Shown here one piece after another: positions 22,107 to 32,824 of a DNA stretch of 64,000 nucleotides. The notes beneath the pieces were generated by a model. The model did not search any database and had not been told where the DNA came from. It was given only the letters and a program-made list of their open reading frames with translations. Source of the DNA: Knoxdaviesia capensis (Eukaryota; Ascomycota; Sordariomycetes; Microascales; Gondwanamycetaceae). The translations under genes and the position numbers were made by a program. Each line of letters begins with the position of its first letter. The first letter of the stretch is position 1. The stretch spans positions 589,271-653,270 of the forward strand of contig LNGK01000002.1 of NCBI GenBank assembly GCA_001510575.1, written 5' to 3'.

Positions 22107-23525
22107 GACGTTCAGTTGAGGGTCTCCAGTTGCATACGGCACCGATCATGCATTCTCCTCCTCCTCCCCCAATCTCGACGTGTGTGTTGCGGCTGGGCAT
22201 CCTAACTCGCCGGCGAAGGACCAGATGAGTGTGCGCGTGTGTTCTTCCCAAGCGAGACAGACAGACAGAAATACTATTTCCCCTCCCCTCCTCTTCATCC
22301 TTTTTCCTTTTAGGCGTCCAACAGCACATCCTGTGAACGCAAGAGAAACTGGGGAACACAGTCACATTCACACTCTCAATATGTCGCCCGCCCACCTAGG
22401 AAACCCCTCGTCCCCAGCCAGTCACAGCGCCGCACCAAACAGGGTGATATCCTATCCTCCTCGCAGAACATTTTCCCGCGTTTTTTCGTCGTCCAGGCGG
22501 CTGCTCCCCAACACCGGGCTATTCCTTTTTCCTCGTGTTCCTCCCTCTCTGCATCGTCGTCCGTCTTCTCAAGTACAGAATGAAGATCCCCCCCCTCCAA
22601 GATGCAGGACGTGGGCGCGTCGCGCGCGTTGGCTCAGCGGGCACACACACACACACCATGTGGTGTTATTGGTCGGTGGTTACACCCCAGAAAGGGTTTG
22701 CCGTTTGTTGCAGTTCTCACACGATCATCGCAGGAGAGAGAGGAAACGAGAAAAGGCGGAAAAGAAAGAAAAAAAGAAGAAAAAGATTCTTCCTCCGAGG
22801 GCTGCACCTGGCTCAGACCACACCCACACCACTCTCAATCCACCGCCGACCGCCGCCAGCACCACGTAGCCGACGATGGGGCACAAGTTACGACCACCCA
22901 ACACTTTTTTGTATCTGTGATCGGGATATCTCCTAGCCGTTTCGATACCTGAAGATTTAGGAACCCATACGTCTAGAATCAAAACCCACTTAACGCCGCA
23001 TCACCTAGTCGCAGGATTTGTGTCTGGACATGCTCAGAGTGGCAAGGTCGACGCTTGGTCGGACACCTGCTCCCGAAACCTGGGCTTTCACAGAATCAAG
23101 CAAACGCCCTCTCAGGAAACCCTGCTCGCTGGCTCTTTGCTGAACGTCCTGATATCCCGGCCCTGGACCCGCGATGTTAGAGCCTGTGGTGGCCCTGTTC
23201 GAAACCAACATGTCCTGCACGTTTCATCAGCGCGCCGTTTCCCTCCTCTTTCTTCTCTCTTTCCTCAGCTTTGATTTTTGAAGTTTTGCAAAGCAGCATT
23301 TTGTCTCTCTCTTGCTTTGCCCTGCAAACGTAAGACAATCTGCTGAAAATAGCCGGGGGGGGGGAGAACAAGCCAGTGCCCGTGACATTTCTCTAGTGTA
23401 TCGGGTGGTATTCTGTCCTTGCCCCGTACACAGCCAGCACTGAATCTTCAGAAAGAAAAAAAGAAAAAAAAGAAAAAAAGAGCCTTCAGTGTGGCGAAAA
23501 ACCAGATGCACAGGGAGGTGGTAAT

Positions 23526-23544
23526 ATGGATGGATGGATGGATG
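23526..23544. repeat. (ATGG)n tetranucleotide repeat
   Basis: Four to five tandem ATGG units. Confidence 0.85.
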
Positions 23545-23761
23545 TCCGGACCTGCAGGTTTCTGGTGATCGCTGGAATGCGGGCACTCCTGTTCCTGGGA
23601 TACTGAAGCGATGAGTGGGCGGGTGCACTTTGGTTTGTTTCGCAGACGGGCCCTTTCTCTCTCGCTCTCTGCTTTTTGTTGCCGTGTGCGAGTCTCATCC
23701 CGAGTAACAGCACTCAGTACTCACATCGTCTCTTCGCCACCACCAAGTCTTCACCAACGGC

Positions 23762-23793
23762 GCTCTCTCGCTCTCTCTCTCTCTCTCTCTCTT
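23762..23793. repeat. (CT)n microsatellite
   Basis: CT run of about 14 units with one early interruption. Confidence 0.9.
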
Positions 23794-25250
23794 TGCACTC
23801 GCCCGACCGTCCCCATAGCCCCAAGCCAGAAAATGGAGTTCCCTTCCCTGTTTTAGCCGCATGCACGAAGGGGGTTGCTTTCTCCTGCCGAGACATTTTT
23901 GGAGCCAGGAGAGACCCTCTTCTCTCCTCTCAGGTTTGCCCGCAAGTCCTTCGTCTCCTCTCACTTACAGCCCTTGTCGAAACATTTCGCGTACTGTCTG
24001 CTTCTTCTCCAGGCCCAGCATTTGCAGCCTGCGTCCAGGCTTCAAGACACCGCCCCGAACGCCCTGCTGAGAATCCTACTGGTTCCAGTTCCATTCCAGC
24101 GAGCACGCCCGTGTCATAACCTCCACCTGGTGGGAACCCCGTACAAACGCAAGCCCCCCCGACCTTTAAATGTTCGGCGATCGATCATATAGACAACCTG
24201 CTATATACTGTACTCAGTGTATGTTTGGAACACGTAGGGAACCTGCTTCGATATGGGGATCTGATAGTATGTGACAAGGTAGGTTGGTAGTCTCTGCGTG
24301 GGTGTGATCGCCAGTTTTCTGCATTCGCATCCGGCGGATCTCGAACAGAGGGGGGCGTTGAATACACTTATCAGACTGCTCTGCTTTCCCATATATGCAC
24401 ACTCCAGTTCAAGAAATAGCCACGGCGAGAATGTCTCAAAAGAGGGACAAACCACCGGTGTCTCACTACGCTTTGCCATCGTGCATCCGCCGCGGCCGGC
24501 CGAGAATCCATTGTGGCCAGCTGGTGCCAGCTGCAGCATACGCAAAGGTGCCGAAACCGGCATCAAGAACGAAACGTTCACGATAGCCCCCAAACTCCGT
24601 CCAATCACTGCCAACATCTCCAACCAAATATCAACACACTTGGAAGGGTGTGCACGAAATGGTAGGGTTGGATTTTGCTTGTTGCTTGTTGGTGCCTAAA
24701 GGTCAACCCACACAACTCCGGTGGACTCGGAATCACTGAGCCTTGGGCTCTTCACGCTCGGGGAGGCGTGTGTCTGGCGTCTGACGAGACGAGAATTCAA
24801 CCAAAGACAGAGTGAGAAGTGCACACTCTGGTCTGAGTCCCTGGCATCGACGCACCACCGCGGCTTTAAATACTCATGAGTGTGCCGGCACGGACGGGTG
24901 AGCTTGGCCTGTAAACATGAACAGTTGATGTGTAGATTCAGACACCAGTGGCATAGTATTTTTGAAGAGCAATATGTAGACCCAGATGTCGACTCCAACC
25001 CCTCAAGGTCACAACTGAACAAGCAAGCGCAAATACATCCGGACTCAAACACAAGTGAGCTCCCGCTCCGAAGAACGTCAAAACTCCAAGCCAGCAGCAA
25101 ACGACGAGAGAATAGAAATCAAGTATCGAGAAGGGGAAAACAGAAAAACATAGAGGAGCTTGCTAGTTTACTACCGGGCCTGCCAACTTTTCTCTTTGCG
25201 TTTTTTGCTCACATAGACGAAAGAATTCACAAAACGGGACCGGCCATCGC

Positions 25251-26678
25251 TCAGATGCCCCGGTTAAACACCACCATGCCGTCCACGCCGCCGCGGCCGT
25301 GGAACTCCGGCTCCAGCCGCTCGGCGCTGATGCTCTGGCGCTGCGGGAACGCCGCCAGCGCGAGCGGCAGCACCACGAACGACGTGCCGAGGATCAGCCC
25401 CAGGTTGACCGGCACCGTCATGGCCGGGCGCGCGCGGAACCACTCGGCGCGCTGCAGCCGCACGAGCACCAGCGCCGGGATCACCATGATCGGCGACGAG
25501 TTGAGCACGCGGCTCAGCGCCGTCTCGCTGACCGCCAGCGTGGCCGCCGTCTTGCTCTTGCCCAGGCTGGCCACTTCCGACTCCGCCTTGCCCTGCGCCG
25601 CGAGCGCCGCCTTGTCCGCCGCTGAGAGCACCGGGAACACGTCGATGCCGCGCCGGATCTCCTCGCCGCGCATCAGGAACACGTTGAGCGCTCCCGCCGA
25701 CGCTACTGCCGCGAACGGCACCAGCCGCGTCAGGATCGTGCGTGTGCCGGGCGACAGGCCCTTCAGCCGCGGGACCAGCTTGTTGAGGCCGACCGCCACC
25801 GAGCACGACGCCGTCACCGCGAGCGCGTACGACTCGGCCAGCTTGCGGTAGGTGAGCGGCGAGGACTTGTTCGCGTTGGCGCTGTTGATGGCCACGTTGA
25901 GTGACTGGTTGACCACCTGCCAGGCAATGGTTCCGGTAGTCTGTAGGGGCAAGCATGGTCAGTCTCTCTCTCTATGTACCAGCACGTGATGCTGTGTGCA
26001 TAAATCTAGCGTCGAACGGGTAATGGACAACGTACTCCCAGTCCAGGCTGAAGCATGCCAGCCGTGACGACCAGATTCGACAGGACAAAGGACGACATGC
26101 GGAACGGCAGGAACACCGGCTCACCAGTATCTACGCCGCCAAGTCGAGGTTAGCACAGTCGACGCAGGGAGGAGGACAGCAAAAGTGAAACGCCCAAATC
26201 AGCTGAGCCAGTGACGGCGGGGGACTCAGTCATACCCGGGTGAAGAGTCGAGTCGACAATCTTCTTCGCGTGCCATAGCTCAGGCGTCAGCTCGTGGGTG
26301 ACTCCCTTCTTGTAGTTGATGATGGCCTGCTTAGCAGCCTCAAGGCCAGCGCTGCTCACAAACAGAGTGCTGTGTAGAAGAACACCGTTAGCACTCAATG
26401 TTCGCAAAGGTGTCGCAAGTCCATGCGCCGGAGAGGCCCGGCAGCCTTGTGTAACGGTCCGAGGTCGGAGCACGATCACAAAGAGGCGCCGCCTCGGGCG
26501 AAATCCTCCTAATCCACGCAGTACACTCCAGCCACACAGATTGTGGCATCACCTGCGGTACACCGGATACATACCGCGGGTCGGTCAGGCCTGCAGAGTG
26601 CTGCACGCGGCCCCAGTACGTCGACAGATCATACTGCGAGTCGGGAAACTCCCGTGTGCCGGGGAGAGAGGAAGACAT
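25251..26678 (-). CDS. fsf1: Sideroflexin-family mitochondrial transporter
   Basis: Four reverse-strand exons: 26678-26575, 26369-26236, 26130-26036 and 25940-25251; all joins are in phase and give 340 aa, close to the usual 320-340. Sideroflexins are inner-membrane proteins; human SFXN1 imports serine into mitochondria, and fungal Fsf1 is related. Family signatures: YDLSTYWGR near the N-terminus, DPRTLFVSSAGLEAA across the first junction, PVFLPFRMS, GMLQPGL, and the WQVVNQSLNVAINSANAN segment at the start of exon 4. Four to five hydrophobic segments follow (for example SYALAVTASCSVAVGL and NLGLILGTSFVVLPLALAAF). There is no cleavable presequence, as usual for this family. The start is ATG 26678, matching homologues. 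The promoter has a CCAAT-type motif about 55 bp upstream and four TTAGGG units about 260-315 bp upstream. It is divergent from the GNAT gene. Confidence 0.95.
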
Positions 26679-28350
26679 CCCAGATCAGACGATATCCTTT
26701 TTCACAGCTGCAATTGAGTGGCCGTGAAGTGATTGGATGGGCCAATTGACTGGAAAGGAGCAGCCAGAGTAGGGAAATAGTGTCGTTGATCCTGGGAGAA
26801 CTTGGGCACACAACACAGAAACAAACAGGCAAACAAAAGATTCTAAGATATGGAAGGTGAAATTATCGGTGAGCCTGGCAAAAATCCAAGATTGCAAAAG
26901 TGAAGATTATTCAACCCTTATTTTGGCGGGTCATGTTAGGGTTGGTCTGAGATCTTAGGGTTGTTGCTGGCTGGGATGGTTAGGGTTAGGGTTTGGATGT
27001 CCATGATCATGAAGTGCCACTCTTCTCTTTGAAACTACCTGTAGGTTGCTTCCAGATGGCTTCATTCTTGACTGAAGTGTTCAGTGTGATGCATAGATTT
27101 GGCCTGAAACCATTTGGCAGTCTCCCATTAAGATCATGTCTAGTTGCCTTCGTCTTGGTCCATGCCGGATTCTATGAAAGGGTAGAAGCATGTTCAACCC
27201 GTGATAAAGTGACCGGTTTCTGGTGGCCCAGATCTAGCTCGCCCCGGAGGAACATGTCCAACCACCATGGCGCAAGAGCCACAGGCATCTACAGCTTCAT
27301 GATCTTACCCAGTTAAGGAAGTCAAAGCCTCACCAGCTTTGAGAGACCTAAACCAAGGTGAGAGCTCTCTGAACTCGTTGATACTCACATAGAAATCTGC
27401 TGCTGCGGCCTGAACCCCTCTTCACTATCAACGTATAGCTGAATACATCTGCCCTATTACTAGCAGTCACTCCGAAATCACCGGGCAGGCAGTTCCCGGC
27501 CCCACATTAGGGCTCCGGCTCAGGGCTCCGGCGTCCGAGTAAGGCTTCGGCACTCGGGGGTCTTGCCCGGAACGAGCAGGCAGCGGACTTCTATACACAA
27601 GTATTTCCCCCAGAGCAATTTTGTTGGCCTTGCCTTCTTTTTCCCCTTCCTCCCTCCTCCTTTCTCCTTTCTCCTTTCTAACTTTTTCCTCTTTCAACCA
27701 ACTTTTTCCTTTTCCGCTATCACACATTCTTAGAGTGTAATCTTGAACTTGGTAATGCCCCCTATCCCCCTTTATGATAATTGATTGAACCATTGTTGTT
27801 CCCAGAGTTTTCCTTTTCACTCTTCTTTAAACAAGAGTGATTGATCGGCTCTTTAGGTATGGCTTGCTTGCCTGCAAGATCAAAAAGGAGAGATGAAGTT
27901 TCATCTTATGCGCATGTGACTTGGCTTCCCAGGTCTCATCCCTTCACGGAAGGTCCCATCAAGTGATGCCTTCCCCATGAAGTGATGAGGTAAGGAGGGC
28001 CCACGAGAACCTCGCACACATTTTGCAAACTCGAAAATTGAATGGTTGATGGTTGATGGTTGAACTTCCCTCCTCCAAGCCTAGATTGCGTTAATGACAT
28101 CGTCGACGGACAGAGGGAACGGTAACTCATGGCTAACATTGTTGAGTTTCATCACGTCTCTAGTTGACATCGGAAAAAGCAGAACAAAACTTCGGAACTC
28201 GGAAATTTTCGATATCCTTGGGTAAGTTGAGTTGACTGACCACTTGAATAGACATTTTCACGGGAGTTGCGCATATGCGGCGTGACTTTGGTGGATGAAC
28301 AGTTTAGAACTAACGAGAGTGGATTTTCCTTGCAGCTAGAAGTCGAAATC
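26679..28350. other. Divergent intergenic region between sideroflexin and GNAT genes
   Basis: About 1.7 kb. It holds the TTAGGG cluster (26936-26991), a duplicated GGGCTCCGGC motif near 27510-27535, a pyrimidine-rich tract (27630-27710), a threefold TGATGGT repeat (28042-28063) and, just before 28351, a good splice acceptor (ending TTGCAG at 28335) that suggests a 5' UTR intron of the GNAT gene. A 107-codon frame at 26993-27316 starts at TTG and shows no motif. Confidence 0.55.
26936..26991. promoter_or_regulatory. Cluster of four TTAGGG telomere-type hexamers
   Basis: TTAGGG at 26936-26941, 26955-26960, 26980-26985 and 26986-26991, all in the same orientation (reverse strand CCCTAA). The last two are in perfect tandem. 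They lie 258-313 bp upstream of the sideroflexin ATG. In fungi such boxes can bind Tbf1-type telobox (Myb) proteins; that role is inferred here. Confidence 0.6.
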
Positions 28351-30390
28351 ATGGATAGTGGCAGAGAGCTCGTGCTCTTCCAGCCCGATGGCGAAGGTGG
28401 AAAGTCTGAGCAGCAACTTGTGGTTCGGAACGGACACTCAAGCCAGCGCATGACTGCGGCGGCCCGAGCCAACGAGGAGCTTCGCGCGGTTCTGCGTGAC
28501 TCGCAGCCCGGAACTCCGGGAATGGGCGCTGACCTCGAGTCAGGTGGCGCCACCCGGAACGGAGACAAGCGTGTGGGTGGTTTGGAGGAAGACGATCTTC
28601 TTCTCGATTACGGAAATTTTGAAAACCGCCCGGCTCAGGCTACCTCCCTGCTGGCGATGACCTCGAATTTGAAGTCGGCCATGGTTCCTCTCGGATATGA
28701 GTTCGACCAGGACGATGATGCTGTGGGTACCTCCAACCCTTCGGATTCTGGAGTTGTCATGACTGGCCATTCAGGCACGCAGGCCTCTCTCCTGGACGCG
28801 TCCGGTGGCAACAACGCCGCCGGACATGCCAGTCGTCTGCAGAATGAGCAGCAGTATCCTGCTAGCCCTGGCCCAACCACTGACCAGGGACAACAGGATG
28901 TCCCTTCTCATAAGAGATACACCATGGCTTTTACCATGCCGGCCCGGGAAGCCCAGGAGAGAAGCTGGGATCATGAGCCCAACGACAACGAGCAACAGGC
29001 CTCCGCTGACCCTGCTAGCACCACTAGTCAGCGACAGCAGGATGCCCCTGCTCACAAGAGACACAACATGGCTTTTACCATGCCCGGCCAGGAAGCCCAG
29101 GGGCGAAACCAGTATGACGAGTTCAACGACGACGACGAGTTGAACCGGAGTGTGATCGGCACGGCCTCTTTCATTGACTCGGCTGATGGCCACGCCGTGG
29201 TCATGTTTGAGGGCATGACGCCCGACGAGCAAGAGGAATTCACCGAGACCTACCGGTACAGCGGCCGAGTGAGCACGTGGGTGGACAGCCTTCCCAAATC
29301 GATCACCAAGCCGGTGAATTTCGACATTCGGGTGTACTATGGCTGCGACATCGATCCGGCGAAAGGACAGCCCCTCCCGCAGGTGCTGTATCCGGACACC
29401 ACTCCGTCGCCTGATGAGTCGGGACTAACCAAGAAGGCCGTGCACCGCGGCCAGAATTTGACTTCCAACTTGGTGATGGCGCGCGAGATGCGACTTCGCG
29501 AGGCCGTGCTGCACAAGATGAAGAGAGAGATGGACAGACGCAAGATGGAGGAGGAAGGCCCGGCCCGCGTTGATCTGTCGGAGGAAAAGGAGGTTGATTT
29601 CATTGGACTCCATCGGTTCCTGAGACCCGCCACCTGGGATGATCTTGAGGCAATCACCAAGATCTACAACGACGAGTGTGAGAATGGGCTCAAGGCGTGG
29701 GACACCAAGCCGGTTTCGGTTGAGAGCTTTCGGTACACCATGGACCAGTGCCAGATGGACGGGCTTCCGTTCATTGTTGCGGTCCAAAAGAGTGCTGATC
29801 TGACGGACCGCGAGAACTGGCCCAACGCGGCTGCGTACGAGTCGTACATGCAGATGCGGAGCCAGCGTCCCGAGTTGGACAAGATCATGTCGCCCAACCA
29901 GGTCGTGGGCTTTGCGTACCTTAAGAACGGAAACGGCTTCTTTGGCGACGGCGTGGACACTTCAACTTGGCGGTGGACTGCGGGCCTGGTGGCCATGGTG
30001 GGCGCCGAGCATCGCCGGCGCGGCATCGGCCGGGCCTTGGTCGACCGCATCATGTACCTGACGTGCCCGGGGTACTCGAACACCTACACGCACGTGTGGC
30101 AGGAGGCCGTTCCGCGCGACGACATCCACAACAACTTCAAGGGCAACCGGCGCAAGCTCCACATGCTGTACGTCGAGGTGATGTTCCTGAGCAGCGAGAA
30201 CAGCCCGGAGTACGTCTGGATCAAGCGGCTGCTCGAGCGGCGCTTCGGCTTTGTGTGCGTCGGCCACATGACGCAGGTTGCGCGCAAGAACGGCAAGTGG
30301 CTGGACAGAATCACCTGGCAGAAGAAGACGGGCACCGACGCCCACGTCAAGAAGACGGAGAAGTATGAGAGCAAGCAAGTGTCTGCGTGA
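28351..30390 (+). CDS. GNAT-family N-acetyltransferase domain protein with tandem N-terminal repeat
   Basis: Single exon from ATG 28351 (MDSGRELVLFQPDGEGG), 679 aa. The frame continues upstream only to a TTG, and a splice acceptor (TTGCAG) lies 15 bases before the ATG, so an intron probably sits in the 5' UTR. The N-terminal 300 aa are acidic and low complexity and contain a 48-residue tandem duplication (181-228 and 229-276; shared motif HKR..MAFTMP). From residue 416 a GNAT fold begins (LHRFLRPATWDDLEAITKIYN), with the acetyl-CoA-binding motif HRRRGIGRAL (554-563) preceded by a hydrophobic strand, and a C-terminal part ending in WLDRITWQKK. Several Pezizomycotina proteins share this layout, including the MAREMRLRE segment before the domain. 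The substrate is unknown. An alternative start could lie in an unseen upstream exon. Confidence 0.85.
   Translation: MDSGRELVLFQPDGEGGKSEQQLVVRNGHSSQRMTAAARANEELRAVLRDSQPGTPGMGADLESGGATRNGDKRVGGLEEDDLLLDYGNFENRPAQATSLLAMTSNLKSAMVPLGYEFDQDDDAVGTSNPSDSGVVMTGHSGTQASLLDASGGNNAAGHASRLQNEQQYPASPGPTTDQGQQDVPSHKRYTMAFTMPAREAQERSWDHEPNDNEQQASADPASTTSQRQQDAPAHKRHNMAFTMPGQEAQGRNQYDEFNDDDELNRSVIGTASFIDSADGHAVVMFEGMTPDEQEEFTETYRYSGRVSTWVDSLPKSITKPVNFDIRVYYGCDIDPAKGQPLPQVLYPDTTPSPDESGLTKKAVHRGQNLTSNLVMAREMRLREAVLHKMKREMDRRKMEEEGPARVDLSEEKEVDFIGLHRFLRPATWDDLEAITKIYNDECENGLKAWDTKPVSVESFRYTMDQCQMDGLPFIVAVQKSADLTDRENWPNAAAYESYMQMRSQRPELDKIMSPNQVVGFAYLKNGNGFFGDGVDTSTWRWTAGLVAMVGAEHRRRGIGRALVDRIMYLTCPGYSNTYTHVWQEAVPRDDIHNNFKGNRRKLHMLYVEVMFLSSENSPEYVWIKRLLERRFGFVCVGHMTQVARKNGKWLDRITWQKKTGTDAHVKKTEKYESKQVSA
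28891..29178 (+). repeat. 144-bp (48-codon) tandem duplication inside the GNAT gene
   Basis: Two copies with a 144-base period: CAACAGGATG at 28891 and CAGCAGGATG at 29035. Both encode QQD(V/A)P(S/A)HKR..MAFTMP..EAQ(E/G)R. The frame is preserved, so the duplication is in coding sequence. Confidence 0.85.
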
Positions 30391-31817
30391 GGAGGAGAGC
30401 CGCGAGGGCCGTACAGCCTCCAAGGCTTGGTAAGGGAAGCAAGAATCTCCCTCGCAAGCAACGACAAGAAAAGTCTTGAGCGAGAGAACCAGCAAGAAGC
30501 AAAAATGAAGAAAGAGCCTGTGTACGCCCGGCCATTTTCTTTTCCCGCTGCTTGTTGGAGCTTCCTTCCCGGGTGCAACGACTCTCTGCACGCCCCTTTT
30601 TCTCTGGTTCATAGGATCGCTGCGGTCTTGTTTGGTGTCTTGAAGATGCGAAGCAACCAAAGCCGGTACGAACAGAACGCACGAGAAAGCCAGGAGAGAT
30701 CGAGCACGCCAATGTTCAGGGAGGCCCATCTGTTCAAGAGATTTCTTATCGGGAGGGTGTTGGGGTTACAGGGGGTGCGCAGGGTGTTTGTGATATGGTC
30801 GTTCTCACGCATGTGTAAGTACAGCTCACGGTGAAGTGTGGCCGGAGGATGGGGGGGGAGAGGAGGAAGGGGTGTTCGGAAGGAACATGGGCGGTCTTTG
30901 GGGGAAGGGTTTTCTTTCAGTCTTTTCGATCCGGATGGAGTTTTTTGCTTTTTCTTTTGACGAAGCTGGTTCTCGCTAGTTAGAGCATGTAGCTTGAGGA
31001 CAATAGGCAGACTGAAACTTACTTGTGTCTTGCGATGTGATGTGACTTGTGGAGTCGTTATGCAGGAGGAGATGCGATGCCGTGCATGTGAGTCGTGTAG
31101 TCTGTGGAACTTGCCCATGGAAGCGCAAAACGTGTGGTTATCGAGATAGGGGCTCGGCCTATAGAGCTCTAGTCTTAAGGTCAAGCCCCTTCTGTGTGCG
31201 CAATGAGGAGGAGCGTGATGGAGGAGGGGCGGGATACGGATGGGTGAAAGGAAGTCGAGATTGTGGGAGAACGGTAGGTTTGGGGTTGTGGTGATGAAAG
31301 GAAGAAAAAGAAAATAAGAAACGTCAAGGGAAATAAATAGAGAAAATAGTTGTTATGAGTACTTGGGTTTGTTTTTGTTTTTTGATAAATAAGGCTTTTT
31401 TTTCATCTACGTTATGTGTATCATGATACTTTTGCTTTGGTTTCCTTTGCGATGCTATGATGCTAATAGAAGATATCATAGCTCTGGACCTCCTTAATAG
31501 GATATAGCGGTTTAGCGAATATAATATGGTCCCGTTTAGTTGCATATTTTGACTGCCTCGCTATAAGGTTGCGCCAGTTTTCAGGCAGCACTATTTCAAC
31601 CTCAAGGGACTTTTATTGGCATATATCAAGAATCAATCCCCGGGAGATCTTCTCTCATCCTGTGGTCATTTCAAGGATGTGGTAATACTATCTTCTTGAT
31701 ATATCTTCCTGGACATCTGTTTCCTCCTCGTCACTGTTACCTTGCTGCACTCAGATTCTTCCCCGCCATTTTCCGCTGTTTGAAAGCCGCAACCGGCGCA
31801 CTGCAGAGGCTTCCCGC
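30391..31817. other. Intergenic region between GNAT and Arl2 genes
   Basis: About 1.4 kb. The first part is probably GNAT 3' UTR; 31300-31550 is AT-rich; the last 150 bases are the Arl2 promoter and leader. ORFs here have no recognisable motif. Confidence 0.55.
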
Positions 31818-32824
31818 ATGACCGCCATCCAAGACCCGATCACCAAAATCCAGAGTCTCGCCATGCTGTCGATTCTCCGGAAGGCGCGGCTCAAGGACAA
31901 GGAGCTGCGCATCCTGATGCTGTGAGTAGTGGCGTGGCGTTGTCGGGAGGGGGGGAACTCGGCCGATGTGCGGTACGGCGACTTGCCGCCGGTGCCCGAA
32001 CGAGGCTGGGGAGGGTCTCTAACACGTCTTCTGTTCAGCGGCCTGGATAATGCCGGTAAAACGACAATCGTGAAGAAAGTCATGGGCGAGGACGTCAACA
32101 CCGTCAGCCCGACGCTGGGGTTCATCATCAAGACGATTGACTACGAGGGGTAAGTCGATGCCATTCGCAAACGCACACTCCACACACCGCTAACCCTAAC
32201 CACATACAGATACAAACTGAATATATGTAAGTTCTGGGCCGGCCACACACAAAAACAAACCCCCTCCCCCCCAAAAAAAAAGAAACCCCCGACAGAGAGT
32301 TCTAACAATGCAACACACAACAGGGGACGTCGGCGGCCAGAAAACGCTGCGGTCGTACTGGCGGAACTACTTCGAGAAGACCGACGCGCTGATCTGGGTG
32401 GTCGATGCCACCGACCGGCTGCGCATCTCGGACTGCAAGGAGGAGCTGCACGCGCTGCTGGAGGAAGAAGTGAGTCTTCACCGAGTTTCTTCGTTCTTGG
32501 TCTGTTATGCTGACACACACACTCTCTCTCCTTACTATGCAGCGTCTCTCGGGCGCCAGTCTGCTGGTGTTTGCCAACAAGACCGACGTCAGCGGCTGCA
32601 TGACCGAGGACGAGATCTTCCAGGTACGGCTCATTCTGTTGCCTGTCCACCCCCGCCAGCCTAACCCTGGTTCTAACCCTAATTCTGCGTAGGAACTCAA
32701 TCTGGCGGCGATCCGCACTCACCAGTGGCACATTCTGCGGTGTAGTGCCATAACGGGCGTCAACTTGACGGAGGGTCTCTCGTGGGTGGTCAACGACGCC
32801 AAACAACGGCTGTTCCTGTACTAA
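31818..32824 (+). CDS. arl2: Arl2-type small GTPase (ADP-ribosylation factor-like 2)
   Basis: Six exons: 31818-31921, 32039-32149, 32210-32226, 32324-32469, 32543-32623 and 32693-32824; 196 aa, all joins in phase. Arl2 (Alp41 in fission yeast, Cin4 in budding yeast) works with tubulin cofactors in alpha/beta-tubulin assembly. GTP-binding motifs: LGLDNAGKT (35-43), switch I SPTLGF, WDVGGQ (78-83), NKTD (138-141) and CSA (170-172). Homologues begin at the second Met (31863, MLSILRKARLK), which also has the better context (GCC before ATG), so the first 15 residues may be untranslated and the protein 181 aa. Exon 3 is only 17 nt. Introns are 60-117 nt; introns 2 and 5 carry CTAACCCT motifs next to or overlapping the branch site. 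Identification is very firm. Confidence 0.96.

Larger units (their letters stand above)
18388..25250. other. 6.9-kb gene-poor region
   Basis: This region lies between the kinase 5' end and the sideroflexin 3' end, both on the minus strand. I see no gene, tRNA, 5S rRNA or transposase motif. Short ORFs on both strands are Ser/Pro/His-rich translations of low-complexity DNA. It holds (GA)n or (CT)n runs (18937-18964, 21715-21733, 23762-23793), (AC)n (20419-20440), C14 (21411-21424), an A-rich ATAAA-type tract (22055-22106) and an ATGG tetranucleotide run (23526-23544). Functional content, if any, would be regulatory or non-coding RNA. Confidence 0.55.

Noticed and set aside
22180..22869. 229-codon plus-strand ORF in the gene desert
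   Set aside because: Ser/Pro/His/Lys low-complexity translation of simple repeats, no domain, interrupted by (AC)n and A-rich tracts.
26936..26991. TTAGGG cluster as a chromosome end or ancient fusion point
   Set aside because: Only four units, two of them isolated, inside an ordinary gene neighbourhood; no extended telomere array or subtelomeric genes.
26993..27316. 107-codon ORF overlapping the end of the TTAGGG cluster
   Set aside because: Starts at TTG, no motif, codon use unlike real genes in the window.
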